A DNA stretch of 64,000 nt from Candidatus Accumulibacter similis (GTDB lineage Bacteria > Pseudomonadota > Gammaproteobacteria > Burkholderiales > Rhodocyclaceae): contig CP054595.1 in NCBI GenBank assembly GCA_013347225.1, forward strand, positions 2,104,415 through 2,168,414, given 5' to 3'. A program made the translations under genes and the position numbers. Below are positions 37,637-46,810 of this stretch, piece by piece (the stretch's first letter is position 1; every line of letters begins with the position of its first letter). The notes beneath the pieces were generated by a model, which did not search any database, was not told the DNA's origin, and was given only the letters and a program-made list of their open reading frames with translations.

Positions 37637-38170
37637 TCAGTGCGTGATGCGCGGCTCGCTGTCCGCGGTCGCGGGAGAGGCCGCCCACGGTTCACCGAGT
37701 TCGAGATTCCAGTGCGCATGCTTCGCCAGGCCGATCACCTGATCGTAGAGCAGGTGCAGGTTCTCGCGCGGCAGCTCGAGGCTGAGGCGACTGTCGCCGG
37801 CGCGCAGCGCGATGCGCCCACGACCGTTCGTCAGCGCCGTGAGTTCGATATGCTCGACGAGGCGCGCCGGCAGCGTCCGTGGCAAGCTGCTCGCCTGCAG
37901 CCTGAGTCCCTGGCCACCGCTGGCGACGACGAGCGCATTCTGGTGCTCGAAGCCGAGGATCTCGGCGGCGTGCTCGGGCGCCCGCAAGGCGTTCGGGTTG
38001 CTGCGCGCGAGCAGTGTCGCCAGCGCCACCAGCAGGCCGGCGGTCATCCGGCGCGTCAGCCAGACGACGGTTTCGTCGTCCTCGGTCGGAGCATGCAGGG
38101 CGATGCGATCCTCGCTCTCGCTGTAATGGAAGCTGAAGCCCATCGCTGCCGGTTCGCGTCCGTCAGCCAT
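37637..38170 (-). CDS. hypothetical protein (177 aa)
   Basis: Soluble protein without signal peptide. Pattern: beta-rich N-terminal region MGFSFHYSESEDRIALHAP, a helix WLTRRMTAGLLVALATLLA (about 37-55), then more strands and a closing helix ENLHLLYDQVIGLAKHAHW. Start uncertain: ATG at 38170 gives an 8-base overlap with mnmC2, while 38143 and 38194 are also open. Family not recognised. Overlap with the upstream tRNA-modification gene suggests a shared transcript. Confidence 0.55.
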   Translation of the reverse strand: MADGREPAAMGFSFHYSESEDRIALHAPTEDDETVVWLTRRMTAGLLVALATLLARSNPNALRAPEHAAEILGFEHQNALVVASGGQGLRLQASSLPRTLPARLVEHIELTALTNGRGRIALRAGDSRLSLELPRENLHLLYDQVIGLAKHAHWNLELGEPWAASPATADSEPRITH

Positions 38171-39407
38171 TGCCGCATGCCAGCGGCCCGCCACCGCCTT
38201 GCCGCTGCCCGACGCCGGAGTGCCGGTGCTGCCGCTGGCGACGGAGCAGGAAACGGCCGGGGTCGACGGCGGCTACGAGGTCGGCGGCGAGCGGCGGCGT
38301 GCGGCGCTCGATCAGGCAGGCGAGCAGTTCGCCGGCGAGTGCCGACCAGACGATGCCGCGGGCGCCGAAGCCGTTGACCAGGAACAGGCCGGGGACGCGG
38401 CGCAGGTCGGCGAGGGTGGCGGCAGCGCTGCCGGCGGCGAAGGCTGCCGCATCGGCGACGGCGCCGATCATCGGCAGGCGGTCGGGTGACAGCGGGCGGA
38501 AGCCGACGCGACCGCCGAGTTCTGCGGCGTCGATGTGCCGGCTGTAGCCGGGCAGGATGAATTCGAGCCGCGCCAGGTTGTCGGCGTGATCGGCCCCGCG
38601 CAGCCCGGCTTCGTCGTCGTCTACCGCGAAGGTGGCGCCGGCGCAGCGCAGGCCGTCGATCGCCGGCGTCACGTAGCCGAGGCGGCAGACGACGACTCCC
38701 GGCGCCGAGCCGGCGGCGGCGGGCAGGTGCGACACCTGCCCGCGCGCGGTGCGCAGCGGCAGGTGGCTGGTGGCAGCGAAACGGCGGGCGTCGCCGGCGT
38801 TGGCGAGGACCAGGATCGGCGCCGCGGCGATGATTTCGCCGCTGCTGGCGAAGCATCGCCAGCAGCCCGCAGCGTACTCGACGCGCTCGACCGCAAGCCC
38901 GTAGTGCGGCATCACCGCGGCGCCGTGGCGGGCGAGGTTGGCGCGGCACAGCGAGGCCGGATCGACCCAGCCGCCTCCGGCAAACCACCAGCCGCCACCG
39001 GCCACCGGCCAGCCGGCGAGTTCGCTGGCGGTCTCGCGCGCGACCCAGCGCAGGTAGCCGGCGGCCGGTGCCTGCTCGGCGACGACGCGTTGCTGGCTGG
39101 CTGCGTGGCGCTCGTCGCGTGCCAGGTGCAGGACTCCGGTCTGTCCCCAGCGCAGCGGCAGGCCGGCAGCAGTGAGCGCCTGCAAGTGGGCGAGGGCGTA
39201 TTCGAAAGCGGCACGTGTCAGCCGCGCCAGGCGGTTGTCGTCGAGTGACGGCAGTGGCCGCAGGACGCCGGCGAGATTGCCCGAGGCGCCCGCGCCGGGG
39301 GCCGCCGCGCGCTCGACCAGGCTGATCCGCCAGCCGCGCGCCGCCAGGCGTTCGGCGGCACTGCTGCCGGCGAGGCCGGCCCCGATGACGATCGCGTGGC
39401 GGTCCAT
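38163..39407 (-). CDS. mnmC2: FAD-dependent cmnm5s2U34 oxidoreductase, MnmC2-type
   Basis: 414 aa flavoprotein matching the C-terminal domain of MnmC, which turns cmnm5(s2)U34 into nm5(s2)U34 in tRNA. The dinucleotide site IVIGAGLAGSSAAERLA starts at residue 6; ASGNLAGVLRPLPSLDDNRL (about 41-60) is the family signature; the C-terminal GFGARGIVWSALAGELLA contacts FAD. The N-terminal methyltransferase domain (MnmD) found in fused MnmC is absent, so a separate enzyme would have to complete mnm5U. Start at MDRHAIVIGAG is unambiguous. The last 20 residues are low-complexity. Confidence 0.85.
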   Translation of the reverse strand: MDRHAIVIGAGLAGSSAAERLAARGWRISLVERAAAPGAGASGNLAGVLRPLPSLDDNRLARLTRAAFEYALAHLQALTAAGLPLRWGQTGVLHLARDERHAASQQRVVAEQAPAAGYLRWVARETASELAGWPVAGGGWWFAGGGWVDPASLCRANLARHGAAVMPHYGLAVERVEYAAGCWRCFASSGEIIAAAPILVLANAGDARRFAATSHLPLRTARGQVSHLPAAAGSAPGVVVCRLGYVTPAIDGLRCAGATFAVDDDEAGLRGADHADNLARLEFILPGYSRHIDAAELGGRVGFRPLSPDRLPMIGAVADAAAFAAGSAAATLADLRRVPGLFLVNGFGARGIVWSALAGELLACLIERRTPPLAADLVAAVDPGRFLLRRQRQHRHSGVGQRQGGGGPLACGNG

Positions 39408-39440
39408 CGGCTGTCGCGTCGGTGCGTGCCGGCTGCGCTC

Positions 39441-40964
39441 CTATTCCGGGCGCATCTGCGGGAAGAGGATGACGTCGCGGATGTTCGCCGCGTCGGTGAG
39501 CAGCATCACCAGGCGGTCGATGCCGACGCCACAGCCGGCGGTCGGCGGCAGACCGTACTCGAGCGCCCGCACGTAATCGGCGTCGTAGTACATCGCCTCC
39601 TCGTCACCTGCCTCCTTCGCGCGTGCCTGCTCGAGGAGGCGGGCCGCCTGGTCTTCCGGGTCGTTGAGTTCGGAGAAGCCGTTGGCGATCTCGCGCCCGG
39701 CGATGAACAGTTCGAAGCGCTCGGCGATCTCCGGGTTGCGGTCACTGCGGCGGGCCAGCGGGCTGACCTCGGCCGGGTAGTCGATGATGAAGGTCGGCTG
39801 CCAGAGGTCGGCTTCGGTCGTCTCCTCGAAGAGCTGCAGTTGCAGCGCGCCGAGGCCGGCGCTGGGTGGGCAGTCGACCTTCATCGCCCGCAGCCGGTCG
39901 CGCAGCCAAGCGGCGTCGCCCAGTTGCTCGACGCTGAAGCCGGGATGGCTCTGGCGGATCGCCTCGACGATCGTCAGGCGGGCGAAGGGGCGCGCGAAAT
40001 CGAGTGTGCGGCCCTGGTATTCGAAGACCTCGCAGCCGAGCGCCTCGCGCGCGCTCTGGCGCAGCAGCCCTTCGGTGAAGTTCATCAGCTGCCGGTACTC
40101 CGAGTAGGCCTCATAGAACTCCATCATCGTGAACTCGGGGTTGTGGCGCGGGCTGATGCCCTCGTTGCGGAAGTTGCGGTTGATCTCGAAAACCCTCTCC
40201 AGGCCACCGACGACCAGTCGCTTGAGATAGAGCTCGGGCGCGATGCGCAGGAAGAGATCCATGTCGAGCGTGTTGTGGTGCGTCTGGAAAGGCCGTGCCG
40301 TCGCGCCACCGGGGATCGGGTGCATCATCGGCGTTTCCACCTCGAGGAAGCCATGATGCACCATGTAGCCGCGGATCGACTGCACGATGCGGCTGCGGAC
40401 GGCGAAGGTGAAGCGCGACTGCTCGCTGGTGATTAGGTCGACATAGCGCATGCGGTACTTCTGTTCCTGGTCCGTGAGGCCGTGGAACTTCTCCGGCAGC
40501 GGCCGCAGCGACTTCGTCAGCAGGCGGATCGCCGTGCTGCGGATCGTCAGTTCGCCGGTGCGCGTGCGAAAGAGGGTGCCGACGACGCCGACGATGTCGC
40601 CCATGTCCCAGCGCCTGAAAGCCGAGTAGGCTTCCTCGCCGATGTCGTCACGGCTGACGTAGGCCTGGATGCGGCCCGAGAGATCCTGCAGCGTGACGAA
40701 CGACGCCTTGCCCATCACCCGCTTGAGCATGATGCGGCCGGCGACGCGTACCTCGACCGGCGTCTCCGCCAGCTCTTCGCTGCGCTTGCCGTCGTAGAGC
40801 TCGTTGATCTTGCCGGCCGTGTTCTCGCGCGCGAAGTCGTTCGGGTAGGCCGGGCCGAGCTGGCGCAGCTCGGCGAGCTTGGCGCGGCGTTCGGCGATGA
40901 TGTGGTTTTCGTCCTGTGCCGGGGCGTCGGGCGGGTTCTGCTGCGGCTGGTCGAGCTGGGACAT
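39441..40964 (-). CDS. lysS: lysyl-tRNA synthetase, class II
   Basis: 507 aa. N-terminal OB-fold anticodon-binding domain (about 60-165: [20 protein letters not shown]) and class II catalytic core: motif 1 around [18 protein letters not shown], motif 2 [20 protein letters not shown] and motif 3 [12 protein letters not shown] near the C terminus. N-terminal 30 residues are a Pro/Gln-rich extension. Lies 89 bases downstream of prfB on the same strand, the common betaproteobacterial order. Confidence 0.96.
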   Translation of the reverse strand: MSQLDQPQQNPPDAPAQDENHIIAERRAKLAELRQLGPAYPNDFARENTAGKINELYDGKRSEELAETPVEVRVAGRIMLKRVMGKASFVTLQDLSGRIQAYVSRDDIGEEAYSAFRRWDMGDIVGVVGTLFRTRTGELTIRSTAIRLLTKSLRPLPEKFHGLTDQEQKYRMRYVDLITSEQSRFTFAVRSRIVQSIRGYMVHHGFLEVETPMMHPIPGGATARPFQTHHNTLDMDLFLRIAPELYLKRLVVGGLERVFEINRNFRNEGISPRHNPEFTMMEFYEAYSEYRQLMNFTEGLLRQSAREALGCEVFEYQGRTLDFARPFARLTIVEAIRQSHPGFSVEQLGDAAWLRDRLRAMKVDCPPSAGLGALQLQLFEETTEADLWQPTFIIDYPAEVSPLARRSDRNPEIAERFELFIAGREIANGFSELNDPEDQAARLLEQARAKEAGDEEAMYYDADYVRALEYGLPPTAGCGVGIDRLVMLLTDAANIRDVILFPQMRPE

Positions 40965-41053
40965 GGTGTGCGGCTTTCTCGCGATCAGTGGGATGTGGTG
41001 CAGGTCGCCGCGCCGCCTCTGCCCGCGCGTCGCGGCAGACCGGGTGGCACGGC

Positions 41054-42158
41054 TCAGACTCCCTGCTTCAGGCTGGCTTCGATGAACTGGTCGAGGTCGC
41101 CATCGAGCACGCCCTGCGTGTTGCCGACCTCGACGTTGGTGCGCAGGTCCTTGATTCGTGACTGGTCGAGGACGTAGGAGCGGATCTGGTGGCCCCAGCC
41201 GATGTCGGACTTGGCGTCCTCGAGCTTCTGCTGCTCGGCCTGCCGCTTGCGCATCTCGGCCTCGTAGAGGCGCGACTTCAGCATCGCCATGGCTTCGGCG
41301 CGGTTGCGGTGCTGCGAGCGGTCGTTCTGGCACTGGACGACGATGTTGGTCGGCAGGTGCGTGATGCGGACCGCCGAATCGGTCTTGTTGATGTGCTGGC
41401 CGCCGGCGCCGGAAGCGCGGTAGGTGTCGATGCGCAGGTCTGCCGGGTTGATCTCGACGGCGAAGGAATCGTCGATCTCGGGGTAGGCCGACACCGAGCA
41501 GAAGCTCGTATGGCGACGGGCGTTCGAGTCGAACGGCGACTTGCGCACCAGACGGTGGATGCCGGTTTCCGAGCGCAGCATGCCGTAGGCGTAGTCGCCG
41601 GAGATGCGGATGCTCGCCGTCTTGATGCCGGCGACCTCGCCTTCGGATTCCTCGAGCACCTCGACCGCGTAACCCTTGCGCTCGGCGTAGCGCAGGTACA
41701 TGCGCAGCAGCATCGCCGCCCAGTCCTGCGCCTCGGTGCCGCCGGCGCCTGCCTGGATGTCGAGGAAGCAGTTGAGCGGGTCGGCCGGGTTGTTGAACAT
41801 GCGCCGGAACTCGAGCGCGGCGACCTCCTTCTCGATGCCGTCGATGTCGGCGAGGACCGCCTGCAGCGTGTCGTCGTCGCCTTCATCGCGGGCCATGGCG
41901 AACAGCTCGCCGGCGTCACGCAGGCCATCGGCGACGCGGTCCAGCGTCAGCACGACGTTTTCCAGCGAGCGCTTCTGGCGGCCGAGTTCCTGCGCGCGCT
42001 CGGCGTTGTCCCAGACCTTCGGGTCCTCCAGTTCGCGCGCGACGGCCCTTAACTGATCTGCCTTCTGATCGTAGTCAAAGATACCTCCGCAGCTCGTTGC
42101 CTCGCTCGGCGACATCGGCGATGCGGTTCTCGATGCTGTTGAGTTGTTCGGCTTCCAT
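41054..42158 (-). CDS. prfB: peptide chain release factor 2 with programmed +1 frameshift
   Basis: 367 aa after frameshifting: 27 codons in the first frame ([20 protein letters not shown] to RRYL), then a shift into the main frame at DYDQKADQ. The product reads UGA and UAA stop codons: the stop-recognition tripeptide is in KSPFDSNAR and the catalytic GGQ in [12 protein letters not shown]. In-frame TGA at 42075-42077 is the autoregulatory stop. Length and order agree with RF2. Taking the open frame alone would give a false, much longer N terminus. Confidence 0.96.
42074..42088 (-). promoter_or_regulatory. prfB programmed +1 frameshift site
   Basis: Minus-strand sequence GGAGGTATCTTTGAC: an internal Shine-Dalgarno-like GGAGG, three spacer bases TAT, the slippery CTT and the in-frame TGA followed by C. 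Identical in layout to the classical RF2 autoregulatory site; low RF2 lets the ribosome slip forward one base. Confidence 0.95.
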
Positions 42159-42587
42159 GGTGGCGTCGCTCGCTGGGTCAAAGAGCTTCGCATTATACCC
42201 GCTGCCGCGCCTGGTCGTGACCGCCTGGCGACCGGGCGGCATCGCTGCGGCCGTTCGCCGACCAGCTCCATCCGCCATCTGGCATTCCTGGCGACGGAGG
42301 AGCCTCACCGCTTCCCGGCCAGGGTGGCCTGCAGGCCGAGCCTGGCGAGCCGGGGGGGCGGCGCCAGCCCTGCGCCGCGGCTGCGTCTACCTCGAGATCG
42401 ACCTCCGGCAGCCACAGCTTTCCCTGCCGCAAGGCTCACCGCCAGCGCGCCGCCGGCCGTGCGCAGCTCGAGCCGATCGTCGTCGAGCCGCCGCCTGCTG
42501 CATGGTGCCTTCCCGGCACGCCATCATCGCCGACGCCGGTTTGCCGGTGAAGCGCAGGTGCTGCCGGTTGCCGGGCAGTTTCGGGAC
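42159..42587. other. intergenic region upstream of prfB
   Basis: 429 bases of very GC-rich sequence between the NUDIX gene and prfB. A short minus-strand frame (42193-42432) is Pro/Arg-rich without recognisable similarity and is not called. The prfB promoter should be at its left end. Confidence 0.35.
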
Positions 42588-43007
42588 TCATTCGAGCGCG
42601 CTGGCGGGTAGCCGGGGAACACCGGCGGCGTCGCGCGGCAGGTCGAGGAAACGCTCGATGATCTGGCGGCTGGCCGCCGACATGCGCTCGCCCAGCGCCG
42701 TGTCGCCGGCAGCGAACAGGTGCAGTGCCGTCGCGTCATCGCCGGCAAGCGCAACCCCCGATGCTGCCGCCCAGAATACGGCATGGCGGTTGGTTGGCGA
42801 CTCGTGGTCGAAGAGGAAGAGCAGCGACTGCGCCACCAGGCGCGTTTCCTCGGCGAGCTCGCGGGCGGCCGCCTGCAGGCGCGACTCGTCGGCATGCACC
42901 CCGCCGCCCGGCAGCAGGACGAGTCCGCCGCGGTTCTCGACCAGCAGGATGCGGCCGTCAAGCTCGACGATGATCGTGGCGCGCTGTCTTTTCACGTCTG
43001 TCTGCAT
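42588..43007 (-). CDS. NUDIX hydrolase
   Basis: 139 aa. The NUDIX box lies at about 33-55: GGVHADESRLQAAARELAEE followed by TRL. Gly, Glu, Arg-Glu and Glu-Glu positions of G-x5-E-x7-RE-U-x-EE-x-G-U are kept, but the last Gly is Arg. Metal-binding Glu residues are intact, so pyrophosphohydrolase activity on a nucleoside diphosphate derivative is still expected. RBS GAGAGGA before the ATG. Substrate not inferable. Confidence 0.85.
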   Translation of the reverse strand: MQTDVKRQRATIIVELDGRILLVENRGGLVLLPGGGVHADESRLQAAARELAEETRLVAQSLLFLFDHESPTNRHAVFWAAASGVALAGDDATALHLFAAGDTALGERMSAASRQIIERFLDLPRDAAGVPRLPASALE

Positions 43008-43278
43008 GTCCTCTCTGTTTGCCCGGGCGACTGGTCCGGCTGCCCGTCCGCCGCGCAAGCCCCGAACGGTAGCGCATTTTCGCCGGCACGTGTAGCGCTC
43101 GGAGCGTCCCGCCCGGCACATTGCCAGGGACGGCATCGCTCGTCAGCGGCCATGTCTGGCTTCGGTCAAGGAATCACGACTCATGTCCTGAGCAGGGTTC
43201 GCCCGCGCCTGCTGTCCTTGGTGCACGCATCGGTAGCAGGGTGCAACCGGATCCCGAGCCAGCGAAGCCTTCGACGTC

Positions 43279-44969
43279 ATGTACCCGCCGCCCATGCCAG
43301 GCAGCGCGCCGAGCAATCCGTGCCCGCGTGTTCCGGCCGCCCGAGGCCGGAGAGCCCATGTATTGCTGCGCGATCTGCCGCTGCTCGCGCGCGGGTCGCC
43401 GGATTACGAAGCCTGGCTGTACCGCCAGACCGACACCGGGTCCGCAGACGGGGTACCGCTGGTCGACGGCAGTGCGGCGCGTGCGCGCGGGGTCGGGCGC
43501 GACACGCTCGACCGGCGCATCGCCCACTGGCTGATGCGGCAGGGCGCTTCGCGGGCTTTCGAATTTCACCAGCAGGAGCTCGGTGAGATTCGTGGACATC
43601 TCGTGACCAGCCTGGAGGCCGCCGGGGACTACGTCGCTCGGCTGCAGCCGGGCGGGACAATGTTCGAATTTCTGCGCCTCGGGCAGGTTGCCATCCTGCA
43701 CGGCAACGTCCTCATCGATCACGGCGGCGTCTCGCGGTCGAACATTGGTTTCGTTCCCGGCGCCACGAGCCGCATCGCGGACGCGCGGTAGTGGATCACG
43801 GCGCTGAACGCCTATGGGCGTGAGCAGATGGAACTGATCGAACGGGCAGTCCGCTCGCAGGGTCGGGAGGCCAGCTTCCCCGACGGATTCATCCGCTACG
43901 CGGACGCCATCTGGGACGCGAGTGCTCGCGCGGGCTCGGGTGCGCTGTTCATGAATGATGTGAGCCTGATCTATCCGTTCCGTCAGCGCGAGCGCGGCAA
44001 CTTCCGCGCGCCCGACGAGCAGGCGATCGCCTATCTGCGCGCCGCTGGGATCGACACCGAGATCGTCGGCCATTCGCCCTTTGGCGACGTACCGGGTCCG
44101 CTGAAGGCAGAAGGCTTCCTGAGGCTGATGGCGGATACATCGCATCGACGCGCCGGTGCCCACTCGACGATCACCATCGATGCGCACGGTGGCATCCGAG
44201 CAAGGGGCTACGACGTCTTCGGCTTCATCCAGCAAGGTGCGATTGCGGCCGAGATCGGCATGGTGGAGATGGTGGTGCTTGCCGGAGCCCATCAGGATTG
44301 GTCGGCGCCCCTGCTGGCCGCGCTGACCGTTGCCGAGGCGCACGGCGGCTATGCCGTATTCGTCGGCGGCGGCAGCATCGTCGGAGAGGGAATCGACCAC
44401 GCAGCGCATCGACCACGCAGCGCAACTGGGCATGCCGTATTTCCTGGTTGACCGCGCGCCCGGCGCCGTCGGTGAAGGCGGGGCTTCGGCACTGGCGGCT
44501 GATCAAATGCATGCAGCCGCTCGAGCACCGGGTGGCAATGACCAGCCTCCTTTTCGATGGCGTGGAAGGCATCCGTGTGGTGCAGGCCAACGCCGACGAT
44601 CGCTTCGGTGGGGGCGAACTGTGGGAGCTGCTCGAAGGTGTGCGGCAACTGCACCGGGCGGCTACGGTCTTTGTCATTCTGGGCAGTGACGCCCTGCGCT
44701 GGTATGCCGGCTTGACGCCGGGCCAGCGGCCACGGGGGGTCCAGATCCTTGTGAACGACCGGCATGACGGACCACCGCTGCCGTCGTCAGTCGACGGACA
44801 ACCGGTGCCCACGATCGACGACCTCGATCGTGGTCTGTCGTCGACCGCCATTCGCGAGGCGCTTCGCGACGGCCGGCCCGCCGCCGGGCTGACGGCGAAA
44901 GTGGCGGACTACGTCCGACGGCACGAGATCTACCGCGAAGACGCCTGTAGCCAGGTGGAGCCATCTTGA
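43279..44969 (+). pseudogene. broken metallophosphoesterase-like / NadD-like gene
   Basis: One decayed locus in three frames. Frame 1 (43279 on) shows calcineurin-like phosphoesterase features: NVLIDHGGVSRSNIGFVPG and later TEIVGHSPFGDVPG, MADTSHRR. An amber TAG at 43789-43791 interrupts it, but the same frame continues with WITALNAYGREQMELIERAV. At 44391-44422 a 16-base unit, ATCGACCACGCAGCGC, is present twice in tandem and shifts the frame; skipping one unit restores IDHAAQLGMPYFLVD. A further frame change before about 44510 leads to a NadD-like end: LEHRVAMTSLLFDG, FVILGSDALRWYAGL and LSSTAIREALRDGRPAAGL (adenylyltransferase C terminus). Whether one fused gene or two genes existed is unclear. 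Confidence 0.65.
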
Positions 44970-45003
44970 CAGTCCGCCCAGGACACGAGGGAGACCAGTT
45001 TCA

Positions 45004-45867
45004 ATGAACATCGACGCAACCGCACCGTGCTTTTCCATCGAGGCGATCCGGTTCGATGCGGCGGCCATGGTGTTGCCCAGCCATGATCGGCACAAGGCGT
45101 CGCGCTTCGTGGTGCCGATCCCTGCTTTCACGGGCGAGGATTTGCGCTATCCGGCGCGTTATCCGCCGGACATGCGGCAGCGGGATGGATCGCGGCACCC
45201 CTTGGCCGGGCTGCCGCACCCGAAGGCCGGATACCCCCTTGAGGACTGGCACTGCCGGCCGATTGTCGGAGCGGACGGATTGGTACCCAGGGGGGTCGTC
45301 TTCTTCAACTACGAGGACGCTACCTTTCAGGGAGTCAGCAGTGCGGGTGACGGGATCGTCATCTTCAACCGCCCGACAGCCGCGCAGGCGCAGGCGCAGG
45401 CGCTGCAGACCTTCGTTGCGGACATGGGCGGCCCGTCCGCGCTCGACTCGGTGGAGCGTGTGCTGCTGCTGCTCGAGCGTGCGCAGCGCATTGGTCTCGA
45501 CGACCGCTACGACTCGACTCGCGCCTATGCGGCCAGATCGCTGACGGTGGTTGCGGATGCGGCGACCGGTATGCCCTGTTTCGGCCTTCACCTGCGTGCC
45601 AACGAGATGGTTCAAGCCGTATTCGTGCCCGGTCCGGCATCGGTCGGCGACCTGCATCTCGGCGCTGAAGGTGGCGTCTTCCTCCTCGTCTCGGTCAACC
45701 CGGAGACCGGCGAGCGCAGGGTTCGCTCCGTCTCGCCGGCCGCCTTTGCCGAGACCTACACCGCCCGTGATGGATCGCTCATCGCGGCGGTGGACTTGCC
45801 GCACGAGAGGCCTTGGGAACGGCTGACTGCGGGCTTGACGGGCAGCACGGGCGTCGGCCAGCCCTGA
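45004..45867 (+). CDS. hypothetical protein (287 aa)
   Basis: Intact soluble protein with no signal peptide. Notable stretches: FVVPIPAFTGEDLRYPARYP (about 35-54), VVFFNYEDATFQGVSSAGDG (about 98-117), and a conserved-looking HLRANEMVQAVFVPGPASVG (about 196-215). Pattern suggests a mostly beta protein. Family not recognised. RBS GAGGGAGA lies upstream of the ATG. It follows the decayed phosphoesterase/NadD-like locus by 34 bases and was probably co-transcribed with it, so its partner may be lost. Confidence 0.6.
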   Translation: MNIDATAPCFSIEAIRFDAAAMVLPSHDRHKASRFVVPIPAFTGEDLRYPARYPPDMRQRDGSRHPLAGLPHPKAGYPLEDWHCRPIVGADGLVPRGVVFFNYEDATFQGVSSAGDGIVIFNRPTAAQAQAQALQTFVADMGGPSALDSVERVLLLLERAQRIGLDDRYDSTRAYAARSLTVVADAATGMPCFGLHLRANEMVQAVFVPGPASVGDLHLGAEGGVFLLVSVNPETGERRVRSVSPAAFAETYTARDGSLIAAVDLPHERPWERLTAGLTGSTGVGQP

Positions 45868-46015
45868 TTCCTGCTCTGGTGGCGTGGATGCTGCCCTGGC
45901 CGCTTCCAGCCGTTCCGGTCAGGTTCGGTGTGTGCGCCTGATCATGCGTGCCGCCGGCATTCGTGTCGACTCCGCCTGCCCGCCGCCATGCCCGCCAGTG
46001 CGGGACCGACGCTTC

Positions 46016-46810
46016 CTACACGCGGGTCCAAGCGGGGAATTGAGGCGCTTCCCGCCCGCTCGCGCCGCTGCAAACCGGGCAGGCCTGCAACCGCAGCGGC
46101 TTCTCGAGACGAGCCGCCGCCAGCAGATCCGCATTCTGCAGGACGACCGCACTGGCGCCGTCGGCGATGATCGTCCCTTCGCGGAGGACCAGCGTCCGCG
46201 GGCAGAGATCGAGGACCAGGTCGAGGTCGTGCGTGGCGATGATCAGGGTCTGGTCGAGGGTCAGCAGAAGGTCGATGAATTGCCGCCGCGACGCGGGATC
46301 GAGACTGGCGGTCGGTTCATCCATGAGCAGGATGGTGGGCGATAGCGCCAGGACCGAAGCGATGGCGACGGCGCGCTTCTCGCCGCCGGAGAGCCGGTGC
46401 GGCTGGCGTTGCGCCAGATGCGTGGCGCCGACGACGGCAAGTGCGTGCATCACCCGCGCGTTCACCTCGTCTGCCGGCAACCCGAGGTTCACCGGACCGA
46501 AGGCGACGTCGTCGAAAACCCGTGGCATGAAGAGCTGATCGTCGGGGTTCTGGAAGAGCAGGCCGACGCTGCGGCGCAGCTGCGGCAGGTTGTCGCGGCA
46601 GAGGAGGAGGTCGCCGATGCGCACGCTGCCCGCCTGCGGCAGCAGGCATCCGGCGAGGTGCAGCAGGGTGGTCGACTTGCCGGCGCCGTTGGCGCCGACG
46701 ATCGCCAGTCGTTCGCCGCCGCCGACGGCGAACGCGATGCCGCGCAGCGCCGCGTTGCCATCGGCGTAGGCATGACGGAGGTCGCTGACGGCGACGAGCG
46801 GACGCGTCAC
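46016..46810 (-). CDS. cbiO: cobalt/nickel ECF transporter ATP-binding protein (CbiO/NikO)
   Basis: 264 aa ABC ATPase. Walker A IVGANGAGKSTTLL (about 34-47), Q-loop LLFQNPDDQLFMPRVFDDVA (about 84-103), signature RLSGGEKRAVAIASVLA (about 139-155), Walker B ILLMDEPTASLDP and switch His in IIATHDLDLV. The Q-loop region NPDDQLF is typical of energy-coupling factor ATPases. Start set at GTG 46810, which overlaps the upstream permease stop as GTGA. C terminus carries a CPVC pair. Powers import with CbiM; a CbiQ partner is missing here. Confidence 0.88.
   Translation of the reverse strand: MTRPLVAVSDLRHAYADGNAALRGIAFAVGGGERLAIVGANGAGKSTTLLHLAGCLLPQAGSVRIGDLLLCRDNLPQLRRSVGLLFQNPDDQLFMPRVFDDVAFGPVNLGLPADEVNARVMHALAVVGATHLAQRQPHRLSGGEKRAVAIASVLALSPTILLMDEPTASLDPASRRQFIDLLLTLDQTLIIATHDLDLVLDLCPRTLVLREGTIIADGASAVVLQNADLLAAARLEKPLRLQACPVCSGASGREAPQFPAWTRV

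Noticed and set aside
42193..42432. Minus-strand 79-codon gene upstream of prfB
   Set aside because: Pro/Gly/Arg-rich composition, no ribosome site, no family similarity.
43789..43791. Amber TAG as possible pyrrolysine or suppressed codon
   Set aside because: The same locus has a tandem duplication and another frame change, so decay is simpler; no pyl genes are seen.
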